35,311 nt of DNA from an uncultured Clostridia bacterium (GCA_944391285.1 CALXSY010000019.1:1-35311); one strand, 5' to 3'. Shown: positions 1 to 7,381, numbered from the stretch's first letter. Translations and numbers: made by a program. Notes: generated by a model not told the origin, from the letters alone.

Positions 1-50
1 TTCGGTGGTACTGTTTCTTACTATTATTATACGCTATTTCTCGTCAAAAA

Positions 51-944
51 TCAACCATTTGTTGTGACAGAGCCTTTAATTAAATCTTCAGCTACTCGAG
101 CAATATCGCCTTTAATATATATTTTCTGTTCATCGAGAAAATCCGGCAAAAATGCATCCTGCAAATTAACGCAAGCATAAGTCGCTTGAGGATTATTTCC
201 CACAAGTTGCCAAAAAGAATATTTAATAATCATGGGCGTATTGTCTCCGACACCTATCTCCCAAAAGAGTATATCCCCGTCTTTATAATTATGGATAAAC
301 TGGTCATAACGGTTTTTAGCCCTATACCAGCCTTCGTCCTGAACAAAAGTGCGGTCAGTGCGCAGGTTGAGCGTCATCGGTGCTCCGCAGAGAGGACAAT
401 AGGGGATCAGCTCACTGGCAATACGCATATCCTTTTGTTCTTTCAGCATTTTCAGCACAATTTCCTCGTTGTCATAGGTAATTTGCGAGCAGGGTTTGCT
501 GCATTGGAATAAACCGAAATCGCCCTGCATATAGTACAAGCGCTCTTTTTTGAAACCGGAGTTTTGAAAAAGATGGTCGACATTGGTCGTGATGACAAAA
601 TAATTTTTGCCTTCAACCAGTTCCAACAGCTGCTCATAAACCGGCTTTTGGGCTTTTTGATAACGATTGACATAGATACTCCGGCTCCACCATGCCCAAT
701 ACTCTTCCAAAGTAGGAAATTTGTAAAATCCGCCGGTATAAATATCTTTAATGCCGTATTTTTGTGCAAAGTCAGCAAAATTTTCTTCGAAACGCCTGCC
801 TTTATAGTTAAATCCGGCGGCAGTGGAAAGCCCTGCTCCGGCTCCGATTACAATCGCCTCTGCTTCTTCAATTCTCTGATAAAGCTGCTCAAGCTTCTTG
901 TAATAATCGTCGGTAGATTGCTTCGTCTGATTCTTTAAAGACAT
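51..944 (-). CDS. SirTM-class sirtuin, probable protein ADP-ribosyltransferase
   Basis: A 297-residue sirtuin. The NAD-binding GAGAGLS motif is at about residues 34-40 and the ITTNVDH block near 118-124. Two cysteine pairs (C148/C152 and C183/C186) look like the structural zinc site. The catalytic histidine of deacetylase sirtuins, expected just before the conserved glycine, is replaced by glutamine (MQGD, Q140). That Asn/Gln combination is the published hallmark of class M sirtuins (SirTM), which ADP-ribosylate a lipoylated GcvH-like carrier in Staphylococcus and Streptococcus. The ATG at 944 has a GAGGTG site nine bases upstream. The gene overlaps the end of the macrodomain gene by 56 bases, so the two are translationally linked. 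No GcvH-L or LplA2 gene is visible, but the operon may continue past the window edge. Class is secure; the substrate is inferred. Confidence 0.9.
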   Translation of the reverse strand: MSLKNQTKQSTDDYYKKLEQLYQRIEEAEAIVIGAGAGLSTAAGFNYKGRRFEENFADFAQKYGIKDIYTGGFYKFPTLEEYWAWWSRSIYVNRYQKAQKPVYEQLLELVEGKNYFVITTNVDHLFQNSGFKKERLYYMQGDFGLFQCSKPCSQITYDNEEIVLKMLKEQKDMRIASELIPYCPLCGAPMTLNLRTDRTFVQDEGWYRAKNRYDQFIHNYKDGDILFWEIGVGDNTPMIIKYSFWQLVGNNPQATYACVNLQDAFLPDFLDEQKIYIKGDIARVAEDLIKGSVTTNG

Positions 945-1662
945 TAAAAATCACCTCAATCGGTTTTTCTTTTTGGTACTCCCGCACCGTTTCAATGGCT
1001 ATTTTAGCCGCCTCTTCATTAGGGAAATGATATTCACCGGTAGAAATGCAGCAAAAAGCGATATTTTGACAATTATTTTGAACGGCAAGCTTTAAACACG
1101 AACGATAGCAATCAGCCAAATCCTTACGGTCTTTACCGCTCACTTCTCCGTATATAATCGGGCCTACTGTGTGAATGACAAAACGGGAAGGCAGATTAAA
1201 AGCGGGAGTAATCTTTGCCTGACCGCACTTTTCATTATGCCCTTGTTTTTTTATTATTTCAGCGCAAGCCAAGCGCAGCTGCACGCCGCTGTAGGTATGA
1301 ATACAATTATCTATACAGCCGTGATTAGGATAATAGCAGCCGGTCATTTGGCTGTTAGCAGCATTAACAATCGCATCAACCTTTAGACGGGTTATATCAC
1401 CGCGCCACAAATATATTCCTGCAGAAACGACCTTCAGCTGAGCCATATCCACTATGCCTTTCTCCACAGCCCGTTGCTTTAAATAAGCATCCTGCACTGC
1501 TAAAAACTCTTCAGAGATCTCCTTTGCTCGGCGTACATTCAATAACGCCCGCAAAAGCTTTCGCTGCTTTTCTTCGTCCTGAGGCAGAGCTATATCCTGA
1601 TAATCATTATTTTCTTTCAGCAAATATTCAATTAAATACTCCCTGCGTTCGCTTTGCTTCAT
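889..1662 (-). CDS. Zinc-dependent macrodomain ADP-ribosyl hydrolase (SirTM partner)
   Basis: A 257-residue protein with a helical N-terminal region (about 1-80) followed by a macrodomain. It carries the ADP-ribose-binding VNAAN motif (99-103) and, right after it, GCYYPNHGCIDN, in which C109, H114 and C116 match the zinc-binding signature of SirTM-linked macrodomains. VIHTVGP and the later STGEYHFP segment complete the fold. Its expected role is removal of the ADP-ribose mark added by the sirtuin encoded next. The likely start is the ATG at 1662, preceded by GAGGTG; a TTG twelve bases upstream lies before that site and would be an artefactual start. The gene comes first in the pair and overlaps the sirtuin gene by 56 bases. 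Confidence 0.9.
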   Translation of the reverse strand: MKQSERREYLIEYLLKENNDYQDIALPQDEEKQRKLLRALLNVRRAKEISEEFLAVQDAYLKQRAVEKGIVDMAQLKVVSAGIYLWRGDITRLKVDAIVNAANSQMTGCYYPNHGCIDNCIHTYSGVQLRLACAEIIKKQGHNEKCGQAKITPAFNLPSRFVIHTVGPIIYGEVSGKDRKDLADCYRSCLKLAVQNNCQNIAFCCISTGEYHFPNEEAAKIAIETVREYQKEKPIEVIFNVFKESDEAIYRRLLQEA

Positions 1663-1690
1663 ATCGCACCTCAAAAATTATTTAGATAAA

Positions 1691-1719
1691 GAAAAAATGC
1701 GATATTTACATATCGCATT
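1691..1719 (-). terminator. Intrinsic terminator after tRNA-Arg
   Basis: A perfect ten-base-pair stem (arms 1696-1705 and 1710-1719, loop TTAC) is followed on the minus strand by a run of T. It starts four bases after the tRNA 3' end and finishes 28 bases before the macrodomain start codon. Confidence 0.85.
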
Positions 1720-1722
1720 ATC

Positions 1723-1794
1723 TACGCCCGATTGGAATTGAACCAACGCACCCGGCTCCGGAGGCCGGTGCTCTATCCACTGAGCTACGGGCGC
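1723..1794 (-). tRNA. tRNA-Arg (anticodon CCG)
   Basis: On the minus strand the sequence folds as a cloverleaf. It has a seven-base acceptor stem starting GCGCCCG with a terminal G:U pair, TAGCTCAG at the D arm, a five-base anticodon stem CCGGC/GCCGG holding the loop CTCCGGA, and a GGTTCAATTCC T-arm. The anticodon is CCG, which reads the arginine codon CGG. The discriminator base is A and CCA is not encoded. It has its own promoter and terminator. Confidence 0.95.
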
Positions 1795-1809
1795 TTAACT
1801 AACTTAAAT

Positions 1810-1838
1810 ATTATACCAAGTTTTTGGCAGTTTGTAAA
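1810..1838 (-). promoter_or_regulatory. Sigma-A-type promoter of tRNA-Arg
   Basis: On the minus strand, TTTACA (1833-1838) and a perfect TATAAT (1810-1815) are separated by 17 bases. Transcription would begin about ten bases before the mature tRNA 5' end. Confidence 0.85.
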
Positions 1839-1860
1839 GAGTTTTATCCTACTTTTCGCC

Positions 1861-2259
1861 TTAGTTTTTCACTTTTTTATAGCCGCTTGCCATGACCATA
1901 GCTACCGGATTGCCCAAATCATCAACAATTTCAATCTGATAGCAGCAGGTTGTTCTGCCGTCTTTTAAACATTTTGCCTCGGCAACAATTTGACTGCCTT
2001 TAGCCGTGCCGTAAAAAGTGACAGTGCTGTTTAAAGTGACAGTGCCGGCTTGCTTCCAATTAGCCGCCACGGCAAAGGCGAAATCCGCCAAAACAAAAAT
2101 TGCACCGCCCATCACTCCGCCCATGGCATTTAAATGTTTAGGAGTGATATTCATCCTGCATTTGGCATAATTATCGTCAATTTTTTCGATATACGCCCCA
2201 TTTTCCACCGCAAATCTGTCATGAGAGAAAAACTCTCTTACTTCTTCTATATCCTTCAT
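1861..2259 (-). CDS. PaaI-family hotdog-fold thioesterase
   Basis: A 132-residue single hotdog domain. HLNAMGGVMGGAIFVLAD (42-59) is the central-helix motif of the PaaI/4-hydroxybenzoyl-CoA-type thioesterases, with D59 in the position of the catalytic acid; the usual histidine of the HGG element is methionine here (M50). These enzymes hydrolyse acyl-CoA thioesters, often aromatic or short chain; the substrate cannot be read from sequence. The ATG at 2259 has a GGAG site. The gene has its own promoter and is followed by the tRNA promoter, so it appears monocistronic. Family call is firm. Confidence 0.85.
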   Translation of the reverse strand: MKDIEEVREFFSHDRFAVENGAYIEKIDDNYAKCRMNITPKHLNAMGGVMGGAIFVLADFAFAVAANWKQAGTVTLNSTVTFYGTAKGSQIVAEAKCLKDGRTTCCYQIEIVDDLGNPVAMVMASGYKKVKN

Positions 2260-2289
2260 TTTTCCATCTCCTGCTTTGTATGATTAAAT

Positions 2290-2318
2290 AATATACTACT
2301 TTTTTCAAGAAATGTCCA
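2290..2318 (-). promoter_or_regulatory. Promoter of the thioesterase gene
   Basis: On the minus strand, TGGACA (2313-2318) is followed after 17 bases by TATATT (2290-2295), 31 bases before the start codon. It diverges from the plus-strand promoter at 2378-2406. Confidence 0.7.
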
Positions 2319-2377
2319 GCCAAAAGCTAACAATTTGCCCACAAAAAATTTTTTTATGCATTTTTATCCTCTTTATA

Positions 2378-2406
2378 TTGCCACATAACCATAATTGGGC
2401 TATAAT
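2378..2406 (+). promoter_or_regulatory. Promoter of the Dabb/AI-2E-transporter operon
   Basis: TTGCCA (2378-2383), a 17-base spacer and a perfect TATAAT (2401-2406) lie 35 bases ahead of the start codon at 2442. Confidence 0.85.
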
Positions 2407-2441
2407 TAAAGCGATAAATATACTATTTTCAGGAGGAACTT

Positions 2442-2732
2442 ATGACCCATTTGGTTTTAATGAAATTTCAAGACAATTTTCTTAACGATGCTAACCTTTC
2501 GGAAATCACCGAAGCTTATCAAGAGCTAAAAAAAGCTTTGCCGGAGGAAATTTATAATGTTAATATTCACCGCAATATTGTACCGCGGGAAAGCAATATG
2601 GATATAATGATTGCCGTGGAGTTGAAAAACGCCGATTCACTGCCTATTTACCTTACTCACCCTATTCATCAAGCTATTTCCACAAAGATGAATCCCTATG
2701 TAACCACTCGTGTTTCTTTTGATCATGTCTAA
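2442..2732 (+). CDS. Dabb-domain (stress-responsive A/B barrel) protein
   Basis: A 96-residue protein covering one complete Dabb ferredoxin-like barrel. It starts MTHLVLMKF, has the middle HRNIVPRESNMDIMIAVEL strand region, and ends with the typical HPIHQAI followed by a short tail. Such proteins form dimeric barrels; some act as monooxygenases or cyclases, but most bacterial members have no known reaction. The start is clear: AGGAGG five bases upstream of the ATG. It is first in an operon with the membrane protein that begins 11 bases after its stop. Confidence 0.8.
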   Translation: MTHLVLMKFQDNFLNDANLSEITEAYQELKKALPEEIYNVNIHRNIVPRESNMDIMIAVELKNADSLPIYLTHPIHQAISTKMNPYVTTRVSFDHV

Positions 2733-2743
2733 GAGGTGATACT

Positions 2744-3787
2744 ATGCCCAGTGAAAATCATACTAGTATTAAAAAGGTAGCCTTTATATTTGCTATAACA
2801 TTCTTGCTGACTCTGGTCGTTTTTTTTGGTTTATTTTATACTTTTCGCTACATGCTCAATATTATTCTTTTAACCTTCCTCTGCACTTTTATTTTTTATC
2901 AGCTGCTGAGCTTAGTAAAAAGACTCGCCAAGAAATATCGAATCCCGCTGTTGCCAGATAAATTTTTGATTGCCATTTTTTATTTGGCATTCATATTGAT
3001 CATGGTCTATGCCTTTTACAGACTTTCTCCGATCATAGCCAAGCAAATCAAGGATTTAATTACTATCTTTGAAAATTTTGATCTAACTGCTTTAGCTATC
3101 AATCTTACCCCTGATTACGCTAATGTTTTTATTGAAAAACTGCATTTAAATGATTTGTTAACCAATTTAGCTCAAAGTCTGGGCAGCGTAGCAACCACAG
3201 TGACCGGATTAACGGTGGATATCGTTTTAGCATTGCTTTTAAGCCTGCTCATTTTAATGGAAAAAGACGATCTTTCTGCCTTTGGCAGAGCTTTGGAAAA
3301 AAGCAGTATCTCCGGCATTTATTCGCAGATCACTTACTTTGTTTCCAGCTTTGTCCGCACTTTCGCTCAAGTAATGAAAGTGCAGGTTATAATCGCTACT
3401 ATCAATTGTATAGTTTCAGTGGTTTTCTTAAAATTTATGGGCTTCAGTTCAATTATCGGTTTGGGAATCATGATTTTTCTTTTAGGCTTGATTCCGGTCG
3501 CCGGAGTTATTGTTTCTTTAATTCCCCTCTCTATTATTGCTTACAACTTAGGCGGAATTCCCAAAGTGTTGGGGATTTGGGTGATGATTGCCGTTATTCA
3601 TGCTCTCGAAAGCTATGTCCTCAATCCTAAGTTAATGAGCAACCGCACCCATTTGCCGGTGTGCATGGTGTTTATTATCCTGCTTGTCGGCGAGCATTAT
3701 TTGGGAGTTTGGGGACTTTTGATCGGAGTGCCGCTGTTTATCTTCTTCTTAGAAGTATTAAAAATCAAGTATCAAGAGAGAAAATGA
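2744..3787 (+). CDS. AI-2E-family (UPF0118/PerM) transporter
   Basis: A 347-residue polytopic membrane protein with about seven or eight hydrophobic helices. A soluble stretch (about 95-145) lies between the N-terminal helices and the conserved C-terminal half, with the GLGIMIFLLGLIPVAG and ESYVLNPKLM segments diagnostic of the AI-2E exporter family. Members have been linked to autoinducer-2 export and to Na+/H+ antiport, so the substrate is open. A GAGGTGA site precedes the ATG. It is cotranscribed with the Dabb gene; no clear terminator follows before the T-box promoter. Confidence 0.88.
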   Translation: MPSENHTSIKKVAFIFAITFLLTLVVFFGLFYTFRYMLNIILLTFLCTFIFYQLLSLVKRLAKKYRIPLLPDKFLIAIFYLAFILIMVYAFYRLSPIIAKQIKDLITIFENFDLTALAINLTPDYANVFIEKLHLNDLLTNLAQSLGSVATTVTGLTVDIVLALLLSLLILMEKDDLSAFGRALEKSSISGIYSQITYFVSSFVRTFAQVMKVQVIIATINCIVSVVFLKFMGFSSIIGLGIMIFLLGLIPVAGVIVSLIPLSIIAYNLGGIPKVLGIWVMIAVIHALESYVLNPKLMSNRTHLPVCMVFIILLVGEHYLGVWGLLIGVPLFIFFLEVLKIKYQERK

Positions 3788-3833
3788 ATATATTCTCTAT
3801 AAAATATTTTTTTCGCAAAATTCTTTGTCCCGC

Positions 3834-3862
3834 TTGACAGCTTTAAATTATTTTGTTACACT
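3834..3862 (+). promoter_or_regulatory. Promoter of the T-box leader
   Basis: A perfect TTGACA (3834-3839), a 17-base spacer and TACACT (3857-3862) place the transcript start near 3869, at the beginning of the T-box leader. Confidence 0.8.
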
Positions 3863-3868
3863 TATTGT

Positions 3869-4138
3869 TAATTTAAGATTAGTAAACGCTTTGAAAGGGT
3901 TTAAGGAACAATCCATATTTCCCAGAGAGCCGATGGTTGGTGTAAATCGGCAAATATCTTGTTACCGTTGTCGCCCCGGAGCAGCCGACTGAAAGAAATT
4001 ATAAGGAGGACGGCTTTTCCCCGTTACGGAAAACGCATATGATTTGTATGTATGAGAGGATATCTTAGGATGTCAATTTGGAGTGGTACCGCGGAAGTAT
4101 AGCTTTCGTCTCTGTTTTCGGAGACGAAGGCTTTTTTT
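3869..4138 (+). promoter_or_regulatory. T-box riboswitch leader
   Basis: This fills most of the 380-base gap between coding genes. Stem I is recognisable: a GATTAGTA segment near the 5' end, the AG bulge AGAGAG (3924-3929), and the apical CCGAT/ATCGG helix closing GGTTGGTGTAA. The T-box core TGGTACCGCGG (4084-4094) pairs with an uncharged tRNA acceptor end in this class, favouring the antiterminator over the terminator that follows. T-boxes monitor charging of one tRNA through a specifier codon. I could not fix the specifier by eye: a GUC/GUU segment before CCCCGGAGC (about 3966-3976) is one option and AGA after GAA (3994-3996) another. The genes controlled are the XRE-cupin regulator and acyl-CoA synthetase, an unusual pairing for a T-box. 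Confidence 0.93.
4102..4138 (+). terminator. T-box intrinsic terminator
   Basis: An 11-base-pair stem (4102-4112 with 4121-4131, one G:T pair, 8-base loop) is followed by seven T residues. It is the default OFF structure of the leader. Confidence 0.92.
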
Positions 4139-4167
4139 ATTTTATAATATTTTAGGAGGTCGGAATT

Positions 4168-4716
4168 ATGTCTGAATTAAGTGAAATTGCTGCTCGCATT
4201 CGTGAGTTAAGAGAAATCTGTGAATATTCGCAGGAGGAATTGGCTAAAGAATTAAACATCGATTTGGAAACCTACCGCAAATATGAGGAAACCGGCACCG
4301 ATGTACCTATCAGCTTCATTTACCAAATCGCTAAAAAGTTCAATGTGGACTGCTCGGAAATTCTCTCTGGTGTTTCTTCCAAGCTGCACACCTATCAAGT
4401 GATCCGTGCCGGCGAAGGTCAAGCTATCAAACGTTATCCCGGATACGAATACAAAGGTTTAGCTTATCATTTTTCCAACCGTTTAATGCAGCCTTTAATG
4501 GTTGCTTTAGATCCCACTAAAACCCGCACCAGCCTTTCAGTGCATGCCGGGGAGGAGTTCAACTATGTGGTTAAAGGAAGCATTTCCATTACCTTAGACA
4601 ATAAAGACATTATCTTAAATGCCGGCGACAGCATTTATTTTGACTCCAATATTCCCCACGGGCAAAATTGCTACGGCGACGAACCGGCTTTGTTCTTAGC
4701 AGTAATTGCAGAGTAG
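4168..4716 (+). CDS. XRE-family regulator with C-terminal cupin domain
   Basis: A 182-residue protein. Residues about 7-65 form a Cro/C1-type helix-turn-helix (IRELREICEYSQEELAKEL). Residues about 105-180 form a cupin sensor barrel, with the HAGEEFNYVVKGSISI and GDSIYFDSNIPHG motifs. Such two-domain proteins usually regulate an adjacent catabolic or redox gene in response to a small molecule held in the cupin. AGGAGG lies nine bases before the ATG. It sits directly behind the T-box terminator and 18 bases ahead of the acyl-CoA synthetase, whose product or substrate is the natural guess for its ligand. The ligand is inferred only. Confidence 0.88.
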   Translation: MSELSEIAARIRELREICEYSQEELAKELNIDLETYRKYEETGTDVPISFIYQIAKKFNVDCSEILSGVSSKLHTYQVIRAGEGQAIKRYPGYEYKGLAYHFSNRLMQPLMVALDPTKTRTSLSVHAGEEFNYVVKGSISITLDNKDIILNAGDSIYFDSNIPHGQNCYGDEPALFLAVIAE

Positions 4717-4734
4717 TATTTCGGAGGTGATCCT

Positions 4735-6405
4735 ATGTTAGAAAAATATCTTCCCCGCATAGAGTTCGATTCCTATGAGGATTTTAAAGCAAATTATAAA
4801 GTAAATATTCCGGAAAATTTTAACTTCGGCTTTGATATCGTTGACGGCTGGGCTCAGGAACATGGTGATTACCGTGCTTTAGTCTGGTGCGATGACAACG
4901 GCAATGAAAAAATCATTACTTACGCTGAAATGAGCCGTCTTTCCAACCAAGCCGCCAATTATTTCAAATCATTAGGCTTAAAAAAAGGCTCAGTTGCTAT
5001 GCTCATCCTGCGCCAGAGATGGGAATATTGGGTTTGCGCTACGGCGTTAATCAAGCTAGGCGTTATCTTTATTCCCGGAACCTTGCAGCTAACTAAAAAA
5101 GACATCGTTTACCGGGCTTCCTCTGCCAATGCCGAAATGATTATCTGCGTTGACGATGATTATGTTATCGCCCAAGCCGAAGGCGCCAAAGCAGAAGTTC
5201 CCAGCATCCGCCATCTTTTAATCGTTAATGATACCTACCGCGAAGGCTGGCTCAATTTTAATAAAGAGTTCCAAGCTTTTCCCGACACCCTGGAGCGTCC
5301 CACCGGTGCCGATGCCCCGCAAAACACCGATATTATGCAGATGTATTTTACCAGCGGCACCACCGGCATGCCCAAGTCCGTTTGCCACAATTATCTGCAT
5401 CCTTTAGGTCACATTGTTACTGCTAAATACTGGCAGCAGGTGCAGGAAAACAAGCTTCATTTAAGCGTTACCGATTCCGGCTGGGCAAAGTTCGGCTGGG
5501 GCAAAATTTACGGTCAATGGATTTGCGGTGCTACTGTTTTCGCCCATGATTACATCAAATTCAACGCTAAAACTTTATTGAGCATGATTGAAAAATATAA
5601 ACTCACCACCTTCTGTGCTCCGCCTACCATGTATCGCTTTATGCTGCAAGAGGATGTCAGCCAATACGATCTCTCCAGCGTCGCCAACTGGTGCACCGCC
5701 GGTGAACCGTTAAACGCTGAAGTATTCAACCGCTGGCTGGAATACACCAACGGCAAAATCCGCACCGGTTTCGGACAAAGCGAAGGCACTGTTTTGATTG
5801 CCGATTTTCCGTGGATTGAGCCTATTGCCGGAGCCTTAGGCAAGCCGTCGCCTATTTATGATTTGAAGCTGTTAAACAATGACGGCAATGTCTGCGAAGT
5901 CGGCGAAGAAGGCGAAATAGTTCTCTGCGACGTCATTAACAATCCGCCGGTCGGCTTGTTTGTCGGCTATTATAATGATCCGGAAAATACTCAAGCCGCT
6001 TTAGGCAGCGGAAACTATAATTTAAAAGACGTTGCATGGTGTGACAATGACGGGTATTATTGGTTTGTCGGTCGTCATGACGATGTTATCAAGTGTTCCG
6101 GCTACCGCATCGGACCTTTTGAGGTTGAAAGCGCTTTAATCGAACATCCCGCCGTTTTGGAATGTGCTATCACTGCTGTTCCTGATCCTATCCGCGGTCA
6201 GGTTGTTAAAGCGACCATTGTTTTAACCAAAAATTATTCTCCTTCGCCGGAGTTAGTCAAAGAATTGCAGAATCATGTTAAAAAGGCTACTGCTCCTTAC
6301 AAATATCCGCGAGTTGTCGAATTTGTCGACGAACTGCCCAAAACCATCGGCGGCAAAATCAAGCGTGCTCAGATTCGCAATGCTGATGCAGCTAAACAAA
6401 ATTAA
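4735..6405 (+). CDS. AMP-forming acyl-CoA synthetase (medium-chain/ACSM-like)
   Basis: A 556-residue ANL-superfamily ligase that would activate a carboxylic acid through an acyl-adenylate and transfer it to CoA. Motifs in order: the ATP-binding P-loop YFTSGTTGMPK (204-214), DSGWAKFGWGKIYG (247-260) typical of the medium-chain/ACSM branch, GFGQSEG (345-351), the hinge region GRHDDVIKCSGYRIGPFEVE (446-465), and C-terminal PKTIGGKIKR with the catalytic lysine at about K541. Length is normal for the family. GGAGGTGA precedes the ATG. It is cotranscribed with the XRE-cupin gene under the T-box. The acid could be short, branched or medium chain; T-box control hints at an amino-acid-derived acid, but that is inference. 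Confidence 0.9.
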   Translation: MLEKYLPRIEFDSYEDFKANYKVNIPENFNFGFDIVDGWAQEHGDYRALVWCDDNGNEKIITYAEMSRLSNQAANYFKSLGLKKGSVAMLILRQRWEYWVCATALIKLGVIFIPGTLQLTKKDIVYRASSANAEMIICVDDDYVIAQAEGAKAEVPSIRHLLIVNDTYREGWLNFNKEFQAFPDTLERPTGADAPQNTDIMQMYFTSGTTGMPKSVCHNYLHPLGHIVTAKYWQQVQENKLHLSVTDSGWAKFGWGKIYGQWICGATVFAHDYIKFNAKTLLSMIEKYKLTTFCAPPTMYRFMLQEDVSQYDLSSVANWCTAGEPLNAEVFNRWLEYTNGKIRTGFGQSEGTVLIADFPWIEPIAGALGKPSPIYDLKLLNNDGNVCEVGEEGEIVLCDVINNPPVGLFVGYYNDPENTQAALGSGNYNLKDVAWCDNDGYYWFVGRHDDVIKCSGYRIGPFEVESALIEHPAVLECAITAVPDPIRGQVVKATIVLTKNYSPSPELVKELQNHVKKATAPYKYPRVVEFVDELPKTIGGKIKRAQIRNADAAKQN

Positions 6406-6420
6406 ATTTCATCTCATAAA

Positions 6421-6482
6421 AAAATATGCTCCCTGTAAAGCAGGCTCCTTTAAAGTCTGCCCTATAGGGAGCATATTTTTTT
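6421..6482. terminator. Bidirectional terminator
   Basis: Fourteen-base complementary arms (6421-6434 with 6466-6479) enclose a smaller GCAG/CTGC stem. Runs of T follow on both strands. It separates the plus-strand acyl-CoA synthetase from the converging minus-strand gene at 6489. Confidence 0.9.
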
Positions 6483-6488
6483 GTAATT

Positions 6489-6950
6489 TTAAAGAAAGCA
6501 TCGATTTTCACCAAACCATTCTTCTCTCATGTCGATTAGCTCTTTTAAATGTGCCAATTTTTCTGCAAGCTCCTTCTCTCTGGCTGCCACATCTAAATCT
6601 TCGTAATCAGTAAACGAAGCCCACTGTTCAATATTCTCACTTATATCGTCATAAAGATCCTGGCAAAACTGCAGCATGCTGATGTGAGAAAATTCATGAC
6701 TTACATCACTTTCCTCCAAAGGATAGCGGCTTTCGTTTTCGCTTATAATATGGCAGTTCCAGTAGCTTACCAAACACAAAAACCTTTTCGGCTCCATAAA
6801 GCCTTTGACGCAAAACGGCAGCATTGTCTCCAGCGCATGGATTGCCTGCTCCACCCATTCAAAAGCTATATCATCCAGATAGCTCAACGAATATACAAAA
6901 GTGCCTTCAAGCTGAAAATCGCTCCAGCCATAAATCGGTTTTGTCAGCAT
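6489..6950 (-). CDS. Uncharacterised soluble protein (153 aa)
   Basis: I do not recognise this protein. It has no signal peptide or membrane helix. The N-terminal half contains aromatic-rich segments (SLSYLDDIAFEWVEQAI, then CLVSYWNCHIISENES). The C-terminal third is acidic and helical (residues about 118-145, many E, K and L), possibly a short coiled coil. The ATG at 6950 has only a weak ribosome site (GATGGTG). On the minus strand TTGTGC and CATAAT are 17 bases apart in the 77-base gap upstream, a possible promoter. The gene ends against the bidirectional terminator. Size and composition would fit an accessory or immunity-type protein, but nothing here proves that. Confidence 0.7.
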   Translation of the reverse strand: MLTKPIYGWSDFQLEGTFVYSLSYLDDIAFEWVEQAIHALETMLPFCVKGFMEPKRFLCLVSYWNCHIISENESRYPLEESDVSHEFSHISMLQFCQDLYDDISENIEQWASFTDYEDLDVAAREKELAEKLAHLKELIDMREEWFGENRCFL

Positions 6951-7027
6951 TTTTTCACCATCTTTAACCTTTTGATTTTAATAAACGTTGCTTCCTCAAT
7001 TATGGCTTATCACAACGCCGAGCACAA

Positions 7028-7339
7028 TTATTTCTGGCGCTTGAATAATCTCTTCAACTTCTCTTTGCGGATCTGTTTATGCATCATTTTGAGATTGCGT
7101 TTTTCAATCTCTTTTTCTTCTTCAGTAGGTGTGCCATAATCCGATAAAAAAGATTCACTCTTCCAATCTCCTACCGTTACTTCTCTGATGCCGCAGGACC
7201 ATATATCATCATAACGATGACAATTTGGACATTCCGAATAATACCCGCTGGTGATTCCATACCCCATAAATTCTTTTGTTACTAACTTACTGCCGCAAAT
7301 GGGACAAGTGTCTTGTTCATATCCGGGACGAAATCCCAT
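7028..7339 (-). CDS. Small zinc-ribbon protein, unknown function
   Basis: A 103-residue protein with an N-terminal zinc ribbon: CPIC at about residues 12-15 and CPNC at about 37-40, a spacing that suits a four-cysteine metal site. A further cysteine follows at about 49. The C-terminal third is a very basic, probably helical tail (KMMHKQIRKEKLKRLFKRQK), so nucleic acid or ribosome contact is conceivable. AAGGAGAG precedes the ATG at good spacing. It begins 42 bases after the DUF4911-like gene and may be cotranscribed with the mltG-trmR-trhP cluster. No specific function can be assigned. Confidence 0.75.
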   Translation of the reverse strand: MGFRPGYEQDTCPICGSKLVTKEFMGYGITSGYYSECPNCHRYDDIWSCGIREVTVGDWKSESFLSDYGTPTEEEKEIEKRNLKMMHKQIRKEKLKRLFKRQK

Positions 7340-7381
7340 ATAAAGTCTCTCCTTTCCAAATCATAAAATATAATTCTCATT

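Noticed and set aside
452-778. A 108-codon minus-strand frame inside the sirtuin gene
   Set aside because: It is an alternative frame of the sirtuin coding region with no ribosome site and no recognisable protein features.
51-944. The sirtuin as an ordinary CobB-type deacetylase
   Set aside because: The catalytic histidine is replaced by glutamine and a zinc-type macrodomain gene is coupled to it, which points to the SirTM class.
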